From Bacteroidota bacterium (GTDB lineage Bacteria; Bacteroidota; Bacteroidia; B-17B0; Aurantibacillaceae), in the NCBI GenBank assembly GCA_013298715.1, contig JAAFIQ010000016.1, positions 24,407 through 88,406 of the forward strand: 64,000 bases of DNA. Direction: 5' to 3'. Positions 19,909-29,524 of the stretch are shown here, in pieces (position 1 is the first letter of the stretch; every line of letters begins with the position of its first letter). A program made the position numbers and the translations under genes. The notes beneath the pieces were generated by a model, which made no database searches, was not told the origin of the DNA, and was given only the letters and a program-made list of their open reading frames with translations.

Positions 19909-22791
19909 TCACTTCATCAACACCACATGGCCTAACTTGGTTTTTACTTTGGATGAGTTTTTGGTGTAAGTAATTTTATAATTATACACATCTGGCTTAA
20001 TAGTTTCATCGCTATTGGCGTTTGTTTTGCCACTCCACCCTACTGTTATATCATTTGTTTTAAACACAAGTATTCCCCAACGGTCGTATACAAGCAATTC
20101 GTAAGTCCTTAGGTTAGATGCCACTGGCATAAACACATCATTTAAATTATCGCCATTGGGGGTAAATGCATTGGGTACATACAAATCCGTTTCGTCTTGT
20201 ATTTCTAATTGTTTTGTTAGTTGTGCAGTACAACCAAAATTATTTTTTACTTCTAACTTTACAAAGTACTCACCAACATTGCTAAACGAATAATTTATAT
20301 TCTGTTCTACATACTGATTTGCTAATCCTTCTGGGTTGGTTATTTCCCAATTCCAGCTAGTTATACTACCACCACTGGTGGTTGATTTATCAAGTAATAT
20401 TACACCTGGTATTAAATACGTTGGTATATCTGGACTATACTTAAAATCTGCTACTGGTCTTGGGTTTACTTGAATCTTTTGCCCTTTGCTTCCTTTACAA
20501 CCATTTGTACTTTGTAATACCAATTGTAAATTATAAACACCTGCATTGCTAATACAATAATTACTTAATTGTACCGCGTTTGAAATGGTTGCCCCATTTA
20601 ACATCCAATTGGCTGATGCTATGGCTAAATTTGAATACGCTTTGGTGCTTATGCAATAAGGTTCGCAACCGCTGGGTATACTATCAAACTGCACAAGTGG
20701 GCTTTGGTTTACTGGTACGTAAACCGTGCCATAGCTGCTACAACCAAAATTATTTGTTACAACCAAAGTATATGTTCCTTCTGCATTTGTGGTAAGGTTG
20801 CTGAGTGTTGGGTTGGCTTGATTGCTTGTAAAATTATTAGGACCAAACCACGTGTAACTACTAGCGCTATTTAAGGCATTTAGCTGCACATTACTACCAA
20901 CACAGGCTAAACCATTTGTGGTGGGTGTAAATGTGTTTAATGGATGTACTGTTACATTGGCTGAGCCCTTGTTTAAGCATCCGTTTTGCAAAGTGGTAGT
21001 AACTGAATATACGCCGCTCATATTAAACTCTAGTGGGTTTAAAAAAACAGATTGTGTGTTAGCTTCATAATTGTTTGGCCCTACCCACGTATAGGTTAAA
21101 GCTACTGGGGCTGTAATGCTTAAACTACCTGTTATACAACTGGGGCTGCTGGTTAAAACAGGCACCATGGAAGGGCCAATTACAAACAGTGTTTTTATAA
21201 CTGAATCTACACTAATGCAATTTGATGTTTTTAACTTTATTTGATACACCCCGGCTGTATTAAAACAAACTGAATTTACTGTTGGCGTTTGATGAGTGGT
21301 AACGCCGCCTGGGCCGATAATAGTCCAATTCCAACTAAGTGGATTAGTTAATGAAGAATCGCGTAAGCTAATACATTTATTTAAGCAGAGGCTTGGAGGG
21401 AGGTTGAATTGGGCGTTAAAAATTGGTGCGCAAATTAAAGAATTAGTTCTTGAAACAGTTGCCGTAGATAATGAAGGTGCAGGTGTTGTAGTAAAACCAT
21501 TAATTACATAATTTGCATTAACAGGATTAAGAGTATAATTACTTACCAAAAAAGTTGGAGTGTAAACGGAACAGGCTGTAGAATTTTGATCGAAAAAATT
21601 ATTAAAAAAAGTTTTACCAATAATTACGGAGAACAAACCTCCGAATTGCGCACCTCCATTAAAATACAAAGAATTATTGATTAGTAAATTATTCGACATG
21701 AACATGTTATTGATATTTCCAGAGATTGCTTTTGAATTGACAACATTTCCATTAGAACCATTAACTTCAAGCATCATAATATCTGATTGAGAATTGCTTG
21801 CTGCTTTGTAATAAGTACCCGTAAAAATTAAGTTACCATTTGGTTTTGTAATTGCAGAAACACTATTTATTATATTTCCAAATTGACTTTGATAAATTTT
21901 AGACCAAACAATATTTCCAAAAGTATCAAGTTTGTATATGATAGATTCATTTTGACCCATACCAGCAAATGCTCTAGTTCCAAAAACATAAATAGCATTA
22001 TTGTAATATTTAACTCCATATATTTCCTCTACTTGAGCATTATTGAATTGATAAGCCCAAACAACGTTTCCATTAACATCCGTTTTAGTTAAGGTTAAAT
22101 CATTATTTGGAGGAGATAGAAAAGTTGAAGTTCTACCAGCAGTATATATATTTCCGCTTCCATCTTGATCAATACTATAACCCATATCATAGGCTCCAGT
22201 GCTTATACTGCTTGGCTTATAAAATAAATTGCTCCATAAAACGTTACCAGTAATATCTGTTTTTAACTCCCAAACTCTACCTGCTCCCATATATTCTGTA
22301 GTACCTGAAATTATATGATTACCAAGATTATCTCGTTCGGCGCAATAAATACCCATGTTAGTTGAATTAGGAAAACTAATACAAGGACTAACGCTTAAAA
22401 CGTTACCTATTTGATCTATATTTACAATATTAAAAGCTCCTTTTCCTGCCCCAATAACTCTATCAATGTAAACAGAATAAATTCCATTATAATAAGTTAT
22501 TGTGCCGGATTGGCCTTGCGCATTATGAGTAATTTCTTTTTCCCAAATCACATTTAAGCATGTGTCTAACTTCGTTAAAAAAACAGAGTGACTGTTAGAG
22601 CCAAAAGTATAATATAAATTCGTAGTACTGTAAACTATTATGGTTTTGTCTGTTGGGTCATAAATCATTTTCCAACTATAATCATCTCTGTTATTGTATT
22701 TTTTTCCTAGTCTCTTTATTACTGTTTCGTTCTGAGAAAAAATTGAAACCGCTAAAACAAAAAATACAACTATGATTTTGAGTCTAGACAT
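19909..22791 (-). CDS. Large secreted T9SS cargo protein with PKD domains and type B (gliding-type) C-terminal domain
   Basis: A 960-aa exported protein with signal peptide MSRLKIIVVFFVLAVSIFSQ. The N-terminal 400 residues form repeated propeller-like units (YKLDTFGNIVWSKI, TKTDVNGNVVWAYQF). Several PKD/Ig-like segments follow (AGVYQIKLKTSN, EGTYTLVVTNNFGC, VGEYFVKLEVKNNFGC). The last 90 residues are the gliding-motility-associated type B sorting domain: the VPNAFTPNGDNLNDVF motif, LVYDRWG and a terminal HVVLMK strand. It is expected to leave the cell by the T9SS and stay associated with the surface. Function unknown; adhesion is a reasonable guess. Confidence 0.85.
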   Translation of the reverse strand: MSRLKIIVVFFVLAVSIFSQNETVIKRLGKKYNNRDDYSWKMIYDPTDKTIIVYSTTNLYYTFGSNSHSVFLTKLDTCLNVIWEKEITHNAQGQSGTITYYNGIYSVYIDRVIGAGKGAFNIVNIDQIGNVLSVSPCISFPNSTNMGIYCAERDNLGNHIISGTTEYMGAGRVWELKTDITGNVLWSNLFYKPSSISTGAYDMGYSIDQDGSGNIYTAGRTSTFLSPPNNDLTLTKTDVNGNVVWAYQFNNAQVEEIYGVKYYNNAIYVFGTRAFAGMGQNESIIYKLDTFGNIVWSKIYQSQFGNIINSVSAITKPNGNLIFTGTYYKAASNSQSDIMMLEVNGSNGNVVNSKAISGNINNMFMSNNLLINNSLYFNGGAQFGGLFSVIIGKTFFNNFFDQNSTACSVYTPTFLVSNYTLNPVNANYVINGFTTTPAPSLSTATVSRTNSLICAPIFNAQFNLPPSLCLNKCISLRDSSLTNPLSWNWTIIGPGGVTTHQTPTVNSVCFNTAGVYQIKLKTSNCISVDSVIKTLFVIGPSMVPVLTSSPSCITGSLSITAPVALTYTWVGPNNYEANTQSVFLNPLEFNMSGVYSVTTTLQNGCLNKGSANVTVHPLNTFTPTTNGLACVGSNVQLNALNSASSYTWFGPNNFTSNQANPTLSNLTTNAEGTYTLVVTNNFGCSSYGTVYVPVNQSPLVQFDSIPSGCEPYCISTKAYSNLAIASANWMLNGATISNAVQLSNYCISNAGVYNLQLVLQSTNGCKGSKGQKIQVNPRPVADFKYSPDIPTYLIPGVILLDKSTTSGGSITSWNWEITNPEGLANQYVEQNINYSFSNVGEYFVKLEVKNNFGCTAQLTKQLEIQDETDLYVPNAFTPNGDNLNDVFMPVASNLRTYELLVYDRWGILVFKTNDITVGWSGKTNANSDETIKPDVYNYKITYTKNSSKVKTKLGHVVLMK

Positions 22792-22903
22792 TAAAACAAA
22801 TTTAAATATATGAAGTTGAAAAACCTAATTATATCAAGTAATTGGCATTTGTTTTTTTATAAGTGGTAAAAATCAAAAACATAGAATTAGAATTGTAAAC
22901 TTC

Positions 22904-23034
22904 TCAAACTACTTTCTCATACAACCCAATCAGCACCCTAATAAACTCGCCCCACTCGTATTTTTTCTTTTCTAATTTTACATTACCTGTAAACTCTGCT
23001 TCTTTGTTTTGCGAAAAATATTCTGCTATCTTTT
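22904..23034 (-). pseudogene. Duplicated 3' end of a GT4 glycosyltransferase gene
   Basis: Bases 22911-23034 match 24040-24163, the last part of the downstream glycosyltransferase gene. By hand alignment 111 of 124 positions are identical with no gaps. Read on the minus strand it encodes KIAEYFSQNKEAEF and YEWGEFIRVLIGLYEKV with no internal stop, and ends in its own TGA (22904-22906). No upstream part of a glycosyltransferase is present, so this is a fragment. The protease gene lies between the two copies. It could derive from a former second glycosyltransferase gene or from the event that brought in the protease gene. Confidence 0.8.
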
Positions 23035-23171
23035 ATTAACCTTAATTCTAGTTAAATTTTGAAACTACGTAAAAAGGATAATCCAATTAAATCCCTTCTA
23101 ATAGAAAATAAATTACCTTTATTGTTGTACAAACATCAATTTGTACTAAATTGCGTTACATAATTTAGAGA

Positions 23172-24005
23172 ATGCTAACAAAAGATCAAATAAAAAAAGA
23201 AAAAGAGAGAATCCGTAATCACATTGCAAAAGCAAGAGAGATTATACCAATAACGCCTCCAGAAATAAAACTCCCTGAAGGTTTTAATCCTGATTTAGTG
23301 ATTAATACCCAACCTGACTCAATTGCATCAGATATTAATGAACTAGGCATTGTAAAGCTTATTACCACTTGGTCGGACGGATCAACAGGACAATGCACTG
23401 GGTTTATTAGTGGTGACCAATATTTAACAACCTCAGCGCATTGTATAATTAATAATTCTACAACAGGTAAAAGCAACATAACTTGTACTGGTGCCGAAGT
23501 TGCACGTGCCGACGAGGCATATCAATTTTTACCTAAATATATGGCTTACCCACAAGCATATCCTTTCACTGGTTCAATATTTTTGGATATGGCTACCTTA
23601 GTTTGTGACGAGAAATTTCCAGCCGAGGCAATTATTCCTATCTCTTACGCATCAGTTGCTCCAGACCAAGGAGAAAATTTTACAGCAATAGTGGCCGGAT
23701 ATCCAAGCGGAAATTATGTTAAAACTTCTATTAAAGCATATGAGGATAAAGATAATGATAGATACGTTGGCATAGATATAAATAATTTATTGTTACCTGG
23801 TGCTTCTGGCAGTCCTTGGTTATTTAAATTTTCTGACGAAGGCGAATATAAAGCGATATCAGTATTCTACGGAGGATATTATAAAAATTCGCCACCACCA
23901 TATTGTTGGATAAGATTTGCCCCATTCTTTTGTAGAAATGATATTGCAATGCAAATGATGGACCTAGCTGATAAATATAAAAAAGAAATTAACGGAGCTT
24001 TATAG
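23172..24005 (+). CDS. Trypsin-like serine protease without signal peptide
   Basis: A 277-aa chymotrypsin-fold (S1-like) protein. The triad is readable: His90 in TSAHC, Asp139 in FLDMATLVC and Ser212 in GASGSP. The S1 motif is usually GDSGGP; here Ala replaces the Asp. Extra Cys residues (75, 91, 105, 145) could form disulfides, yet the N-terminus (MLTKDQIKKEKERIRNHI) is charged and has no signal peptide. It is therefore predicted to be cytosolic or exported by another route. It stands alone between two direct copies of a glycosyltransferase 3' end, on the opposite strand, which suggests late arrival at this site. Substrate unknown. Confidence 0.75.
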   Translation: MLTKDQIKKEKERIRNHIAKAREIIPITPPEIKLPEGFNPDLVINTQPDSIASDINELGIVKLITTWSDGSTGQCTGFISGDQYLTTSAHCIINNSTTGKSNITCTGAEVARADEAYQFLPKYMAYPQAYPFTGSIFLDMATLVCDEKFPAEAIIPISYASVAPDQGENFTAIVAGYPSGNYVKTSIKAYEDKDNDRYVGIDINNLLLPGASGSPWLFKFSDEGEYKAISVFYGGYYKNSPPPYCWIRFAPFFCRNDIAMQMMDLADKYKKEINGAL

Positions 24006-24032
24006 ATCTACAGTTTCAGAATAAAAAGAGGT

Positions 24033-25184
24033 TTACCCCACTTTCTCATACAACCCCATCAACACCCTTATAAACTCACCCCACTCGTATTTTTTCTTTT
24101 CTAGTTTTACATTTTGTGTAAACTCTTGTTCTTTGTTTTGCGAAAAATATTGTACTAACTTTTCTGAAATTTCGTTCACGTTTAAATTCACAACATAGCC
24201 ACACCTATTGTTAGGTACTATTTCTGCTAAGCCGCCTACGTTTGTTACCAACATTGGTTTTTCGTAATTATAGCCAACCATGGTTACACCACTATTTGTT
24301 GCATTGCGGTAAGTTTGGGCAACTAAATTGCTGGCGCAAAAATAATAACGTACCAAATCGTTTGGTATAAATTTATCGTGAAAAATTACAGCGTTTTGTA
24401 ATCCATGCTTTTCTATTATATCAAAATAGGTTTGTTTGTTTTGATTGGCATCTTCATAAACTTCGCCAGCAATAAGTAACTTAATATTTTGTTTTTTCAA
24501 CTCATTAGTTGCAAATACTTCTAACAAAATATCTAAACCTTTGTAATGGCGAATTAACCCAAAAAATAAAACAAGTTTATCCTCATTGTTTAACCCTAAT
24601 TTTTCTCTTGCTTCTTCTTTTGTAACAGGCGCTCCATACGTTTCGTACATAGGGTGAGGACTGTAAGCTTTATTTGTTGTAGAAGAAAATTTTGAAATAT
24701 CATTCAACACTGTTTTACTCATAGCAATAAAACCGTGGCAATTTTTAATAAAATAATTTGTAAATGGTTTGTCTCCAAAACGCTTTTCGTGCGGAATAAC
24801 ATTATCAGTTAACGCCAAAACTTTTGTTGTTGATTTTACTAGCTTAGCAATAGTGCCTAAACTAGGTCCAAAAAAAGGTAACCAAAATCGAAATAAAATA
24901 AAATCGGGCTTTTCCTTTTTTATAAACCGCGCAACTTTAAACCAATTAAACGGATTAACCGTGTTAATGAGTGTGTGTATTTTTAAGCCTTCTGGCGCTT
25001 GTCCACTTGTTTCAAACTGACTTGAACCTGGAAATAAAAAGTTAGGATACTGCAACGAATACGAAATTATTTGTGCATCATGACCTGCTTTAATTAACTC
25101 AGTGCACAAGTTCTGATTAAACTCCGCAGGCCCTCCGCGTAAAGGAAAAGCCGGACCAATTATAAATATTTTTTTTGAAGTCAA
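24033..25184 (-). CDS. GT4 family glycosyltransferase
   Basis: A 383-aa GT-B fold enzyme. The acceptor-side N-terminus begins KKIFIIGPAFPLRGGPAEF, the usual Gly-rich loop of GT4 enzymes. The donor half carries LVLFFGLIRHYKGLDILLEVF and the conserved E(x7)E-type region near YNYEKPMLVTNVGGLAEIV. It likely transfers a sugar from a nucleotide donor to a surface glycan or lipid precursor in the cytoplasm. The start is TTG (25184); no ATG is suitably placed. Its 3' end is duplicated at 22911-23034. No other glycan genes lie beside it. Confidence 0.85.
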   Translation of the reverse strand: MTSKKIFIIGPAFPLRGGPAEFNQNLCTELIKAGHDAQIISYSLQYPNFLFPGSSQFETSGQAPEGLKIHTLINTVNPFNWFKVARFIKKEKPDFILFRFWLPFFGPSLGTIAKLVKSTTKVLALTDNVIPHEKRFGDKPFTNYFIKNCHGFIAMSKTVLNDISKFSSTTNKAYSPHPMYETYGAPVTKEEAREKLGLNNEDKLVLFFGLIRHYKGLDILLEVFATNELKKQNIKLLIAGEVYEDANQNKQTYFDIIEKHGLQNAVIFHDKFIPNDLVRYYFCASNLVAQTYRNATNSGVTMVGYNYEKPMLVTNVGGLAEIVPNNRCGYVVNLNVNEISEKLVQYFSQNKEQEFTQNVKLEKKKYEWGEFIRVLMGLYEKVG

Positions 25185-25201
25185 GCTACAAAAATTAATT
25201 T

Positions 25202-26533
25202 TTACTTTAAAAAACTTGCCATCTCCGCAATAACATTTGCACTTACATGGTTTGGTCTCGTAGCTGCGTCGGGCGTTGCAAGACCATTTCCCATAAAATA
25301 AAAATGATCCAAGCCATCAAACAATTTACCTTTAAAGTTTGATTTATCCTTCATCCCTTCTAACCACAAATTATAATCGGTAAGTGTTACATTGTAATCT
25401 CTGCTACCTTGTAATAATAACATAGGAGTTGCTAGGCTTTTCGCAGTTTCTATGGCTTTAAAATTTTTATCGGTTAACCAGTATTTTGGTTTTGTGCCAG
25501 GCAATACTTCTTTGCTTTTTAAACTGTATTTATCGTTCATCACTTTATCTTTGAACCAATTTAATTGGGTTATTTGAGTTTGTTCTGCTTCGCTTACTTT
25601 ACCATCAATTTTTGCTATGTAACTTATTTGCTCTGGTAATAGTTCAACCAAACGACGAGCAGGCGCGGCAAGCATCACCACTTTATTTACTCTTACTTTT
25701 TTTGCAATGGTAGATGAACATAAAGCACCTAGGCTATGTCCGGCTAAATTAATTTTTGTACTATCTAATTCTGGTTGTTTTTTTAAATAGTTAATTGCAG
25801 CTACGGCATCTTCAATCGTTTCTTGGTAATAATCCATACTATCCAACGGAAACGGATTGTTGGCGGTATAAACATAAGTACGTTTATCATAACACAATAC
25901 TGCAAAACCTTTCTCTACCAAACCCATAGCAATATCCATAAATACTTTATTAGGACCAATGCTTTCGTGTCTATCACTAGGGCCACTGCCATGCACCAAC
26001 ACAATGGCCGCTTGCTTTTTTACGTTTGTTATTGGCAGGTACAAATAGCCCGGAAGTTTTATAAATGGATTTGGTTCAAGCAACACATCTTTACGGGTGT
26101 ATTTTGGCAAAGGTGTTTCATGCTTGTAAAACCAAGCTTGTTTATCAACAAATGTATCAATGCTAAAGCGTTCTATACGCTGTGCTTGATCAAATAAAAT
26201 ACGCCAAAGGGTTTTACCTTTAAGTGTTTTAATTGCAGTGCAAGTAGCCATTTTACAACCTTGCGTATCAACTTCTGTTTTTTCGATAGTTGCAATTGGT
26301 CCGTAAGTTTTTTTAAAATTTTCTAACTCCCTATCTACGCTTGCCTCTATAATTTTTCCGTAAAAAGTAGAATCAAAAAAAGAAGAATTTTTATTTGGTT
26401 CGTTGCGTTTTATAGCACCAATAAATTTTTTTGTAAGCTTTTTGTAAGGATGCATCTCGGTTTCTTCTTGAGCTGTTAAACTGAATACGCCAAAACTTAA
26501 CAGGACTATAAAGAGGTTTAATTTAATCTTCAT
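25202..26533 (-). CDS. Exported alpha/beta hydrolase
   Basis: The start is taken at 26533, where MKIKLNLFIVLLSFGVFSLTAQ gives a signal peptide; the open frame runs 20 codons further upstream without family-like sequence. This gives 443 aa. An N-terminal domain of about 110 residues resembles a DUF3887-type module (the KLTKKFIGAIKRNEPNKNSS region). The hydrolase domain has the oxyanion region HGSGPSDRH, nucleophile Ser in GHSLGAL, an acid in LLLQGSRDYNVT and the final His in GLDHFYF. It is predicted to be a periplasmic or surface esterase or peptidase. Lies 17 nt upstream of the glycosyltransferase start on the same strand, so the two may share a transcript. Confidence 0.8.
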   Translation of the reverse strand: MKIKLNLFIVLLSFGVFSLTAQEETEMHPYKKLTKKFIGAIKRNEPNKNSSFFDSTFYGKIIEASVDRELENFKKTYGPIATIEKTEVDTQGCKMATCTAIKTLKGKTLWRILFDQAQRIERFSIDTFVDKQAWFYKHETPLPKYTRKDVLLEPNPFIKLPGYLYLPITNVKKQAAIVLVHGSGPSDRHESIGPNKVFMDIAMGLVEKGFAVLCYDKRTYVYTANNPFPLDSMDYYQETIEDAVAAINYLKKQPELDSTKINLAGHSLGALCSSTIAKKVRVNKVVMLAAPARRLVELLPEQISYIAKIDGKVSEAEQTQITQLNWFKDKVMNDKYSLKSKEVLPGTKPKYWLTDKNFKAIETAKSLATPMLLLQGSRDYNVTLTDYNLWLEGMKDKSNFKGKLFDGLDHFYFMGNGLATPDAATRPNHVSANVIAEMASFLK

Positions 26534-26683
26534 TAATAAAATTTTCTCTAAAATTACTATTCCTTTTTTATTAAATAACAAGAATTTATTCAACCTAGTT
26601 TATGAAGTATAATTAACCTGAATTTATAAATTTAAAATTAAAAGAAAAAATAGAATCCAATTTCTTTAACCAATTAGCAATTG

Positions 26684-26691
26684 TATCTTTG
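26684..26691 (+). promoter_or_regulatory. Candidate -7 element of the dnaG promoter
   Basis: TATCTTTG fits TAnnTTTG exactly, 46 bp before the dnaG start codon. No clear TTG was found 19-23 bp upstream. Confidence 0.5.
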
Positions 26692-26737
26692 GTTAGTTTA
26701 AATATTAATAAAAAACTCAATTAGTCGTTAATACACT

Positions 26738-28732
26738 TTGATACCTAGAGATACCGTTGATAAAATTATTGATGCCGCCCGAGTTGAGGAGGTAATTGGT
26801 GAGTTTGTAACCTTAAAAAAACGTGGTGCAAATTTACTTGGCCTTTGTCCTTTTCATGGCGAAAAATCCCCTTCCTTCACTGTTTCTCCTGTAAAAGGTA
26901 TTTACAAATGTTTTGGTTGCAGCAAAGCAGGCAATTCTGTAAACTTTGTAATGGATCATTTGCAACTCACCTACCCTGAGGCATTAAAATGGTTGGCAAA
27001 AAAATATGCTATTGAGGTAATTGAAAAAGAATTAACCAGCCAAGAAAAAGAGCAGCAAACCGAGCGAGAGAGCCAGTTAATAGTGATGCAATACGCACAA
27101 CGCTATTTTACTGAGGTGATGACAAATACCGACGAGGGCAAATCTGTTGGTTTTGGTTATTTTTCACAACGCGAATTAAGCCATGCTCTTATTGAAAAAT
27201 TTCAGTTAGGGTATAGTTTAGAAGAACGTAAAGCATTTAGTGTTGCTGCAATAAAAGCAGGCTATGCCCCAAAATATTTGGTTAGCACTGGTATGAGTAT
27301 TTTAAGCAACAGTTTTGTTGAAGGAAGCACAATTACGGAAAAAGATATTTTTGACAGATACGCCGGAAGGGTTATGTTTCCTATACACGATGATGGTGGA
27401 CGTGTAGTTGCCTTTGGAGGAAGAACCCTTAGCAACGATAAAAAAGTTGCAAAATACATCAATAGCCCCGAAACGCCTATTTACAATAAGAGTAAGGTGT
27501 TGTATGGTTTGTGGCACGGAAAAAAAGCAATTCAAAAAGTAGATAGGTGTTATTTGGTTGAAGGATATATGGATGTGATTGCCATGCACCAAGCAGGATT
27601 TGAGAACGTTGTAGCAAGTAGCGGCACTTCGCTCACTGTAGAACAAATAAAATCTATTCACCGTTTTACAAAAAATGTGGTGGTGTTATATGATGGTGAT
27701 GAAGCAGGACAGAAAGCCAGTGCACGTGCAATACCAATGCTTTTAGAAGAAGGTATGAATGTGCGTTTGTTATTTTTTCCGAATAACGACGACCCAGATT
27801 CTTATAGCAGAAAAGTAACAGCAGATGATTTTACGAATTATGTTCATAATAAAACCGAAGACTTTTTATACTACAAAGCAAATAAATTAAATACTGAGAC
27901 CAAAAACGATCCAATAAAAAAAGCTGGTGTAATAAAAGATATTGTTGAAAGTATTGCTATTATTCCAGATAATATTATTAGAAGTGTTTACGTGAAAGAA
28001 TGCGCCTCAATCATGCAGATTGAAGAAGCGATACTACAGCAAGAAACAAATAAGGTTCGAAAAAAATTATTAGGAAAAATTTTTCAAAGTAAACAAGAAA
28101 GTGAATCACCTGAAAATGCCTTAGATACTTTACCTCCGGAAGAATTAGAAACTAAGGTTGAAGAAAAAGAAGAACTTTTAAAATTAGATGCTGAAGAAAA
28201 GGAATTATTGCGTTTACTAATTGCTTATGGAAACGCTTATGTAACCATAGAAGCAGAAGATGAAAATTTAGAAAAATTTGACCTAGAAATTACCTTAGGT
28301 GAATACATTTTTTTTGAATTGATGCGCGATAATATAAAATTTGAAAATCCGGTTTATGCAGAATTATATGATGAGTACGTGAACGAACTTAGCAACCAGC
28401 GCTTACCAGACTTAAAATATTTCGCAAATCATCAAAATCCATTATTTAGCAGTTTTGTTATTAATCACGTTTACCAAAAAGATGAATTAAGTGTGCATTG
28501 GAAAAACTTTGGCGTTATTGTAGAAGCTGAAATAAAAAAATTAATTAACGGTACACAAAAAACACTATTCAGCTACAAAGCCCGTAAAATAAGTGCTTTG
28601 ATTGACGATAGTTTAGTGCTGTTAAAAGAAAGTGATGATAATCAAACAGAGCTAATTCAAAACGAAATGAAACAGTTGCTTGAAATGAAAAAGCGTGTGA
28701 ATAAATTGTTAGGTAGAATTGTGATAAAGTAA
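26738..28732 (+). CDS. dnaG: DNA primase
   Basis: A 664-aa primase that lays RNA primers at the replication fork. The N-terminal zinc-binding domain has Cys37, His40, Cys58 and Cys61 (CPFH and CFGC). The RNA polymerase core includes the GFGYFSQRE and DRYAGRVMFPI blocks, and the TOPRIM motif is YLVEGYMDVIAMHQAG with LYDGDEAG. A C-terminal helical region would bind the DnaB helicase. The start is TTG (26738), giving the family-typical IPRDTVDKII N-terminus; no ATG precedes the first conserved residues. Confidence 0.95.
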   Translation: MIPRDTVDKIIDAARVEEVIGEFVTLKKRGANLLGLCPFHGEKSPSFTVSPVKGIYKCFGCSKAGNSVNFVMDHLQLTYPEALKWLAKKYAIEVIEKELTSQEKEQQTERESQLIVMQYAQRYFTEVMTNTDEGKSVGFGYFSQRELSHALIEKFQLGYSLEERKAFSVAAIKAGYAPKYLVSTGMSILSNSFVEGSTITEKDIFDRYAGRVMFPIHDDGGRVVAFGGRTLSNDKKVAKYINSPETPIYNKSKVLYGLWHGKKAIQKVDRCYLVEGYMDVIAMHQAGFENVVASSGTSLTVEQIKSIHRFTKNVVVLYDGDEAGQKASARAIPMLLEEGMNVRLLFFPNNDDPDSYSRKVTADDFTNYVHNKTEDFLYYKANKLNTETKNDPIKKAGVIKDIVESIAIIPDNIIRSVYVKECASIMQIEEAILQQETNKVRKKLLGKIFQSKQESESPENALDTLPPEELETKVEEKEELLKLDAEEKELLRLLIAYGNAYVTIEAEDENLEKFDLEITLGEYIFFELMRDNIKFENPVYAELYDEYVNELSNQRLPDLKYFANHQNPLFSSFVINHVYQKDELSVHWKNFGVIVEAEIKKLINGTQKTLFSYKARKISALIDDSLVLLKESDDNQTELIQNEMKQLLEMKKRVNKLLGRIVIK

Positions 28733-28800
28733 TACTTTACCAAAATCATATTTCATCTCAAACTATTATCTCCCTATCATTAGTAAGTCTTTTTTTTATT

Positions 28801-29006
28801 AACTTTTTTTCTTGGATAAAAAAAGTTAGAAAAAAATCAAGTCGCCGCAAACGCCTCCACGCACTTAATTTTTCTTGAAAATTCAATCGACGTAACTTTT
28901 ATTTTGCCATGAATATTTCTCGGAAGCAAAATAAAAAAACGTCAAACGCCCTCGATGAATTTTCTAATAAAAATTAATTCTCGCTTACCTTGCCCCGCGC
29001 GGCGAC
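28801..29006. repeat. Nested inverted-repeat element, probable structured element
   Basis: The stretch between dnaG and ruvX contains no gene. It holds a 10-bp inverted repeat (aacttttttt at 28801-28810 with its complement at 28818-28827). Inside this lies a nested set: gtcgccgc (28841-28848) with gcggcgac (28999-29006); gaaaattcaatcga (28877-28890) with tcgatgaattttc (28952-28964, one bulge); and gacgt..attttgc (28889-28907) with gcaaaat..acgtc (28926-28943). The arms pair in order, so the segment 28841-29006 could fold into one long hairpin. It may be a non-autonomous mobile element or a structured RNA. Confidence 0.6.
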
Positions 29007-29103
29007 AACCCAACATACACAATCCGTCATTAACCAAAATTCATAAAAACAAAATATTAAATTCAAAGATGCAATTTCAGTAAAATAACTAAGCAAATTC
29101 AAA

Positions 29104-29517
29104 CTAATCCAAAGTTCCTAAATAATCTTGTAATATAATAATTGCACTTATTAAATCAACCGTCTCTTTATTTTGTCTATCTGTTTTTTTTAAGCCGCTT
29201 TGCAACATCGTTTGTTGTGCTATTTTACTTGTAAAGCGCTCGTCTAAGCGTTCGATTTTTTTATCAGGAAACACTTTTTGTAAATGTTTTACGAAGGGCT
29301 CAATAAAGCGTGCGCTATCGCTGGGTTTATTGGCTAAGGTTTTTGGCTCGCCAACCACAATAATTTCAACCACTTCTTTAGCACAATATGTTTTTAAAAA
29401 CTCAATCACATCTTTACTGTGAATGGTGGTGAGTCCTGTAGCAATTATCCGTAACGGATCGCTAACAGCAATACCTACACGTTTGCTCCCATAATCAATG
29501 GCTAAAATTCTTCCCAC
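29104..29517 (-). CDS. ruvX: Holliday-junction resolvase-like RuvX (YqgF)
   Basis: A 137-aa RNase H-fold protein of usual length, involved in rRNA 5'-end maturation and proposed as a Holliday-junction resolvase. Catalytic Asp8 is in ILAIDYGSKRVGIAVSD. GEPKT, RLDERFTS and a C-terminal KETVDLISAIIILQDYL helix complete the fold. The start is GTG (29517), 7 nt after the cytochrome gene. It is the last gene of a minus-strand run with the cytochrome lipoprotein and the YfiT-type gene. Confidence 0.9.
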   Translation of the reverse strand: MGRILAIDYGSKRVGIAVSDPLRIIATGLTTIHSKDVIEFLKTYCAKEVVEIIVVGEPKTLANKPSDSARFIEPFVKHLQKVFPDKKIERLDERFTSKIAQQTMLQSGLKKTDRQNKETVDLISAIIILQDYLGTLD

Positions 29518-29524
29518 TTAAAAA

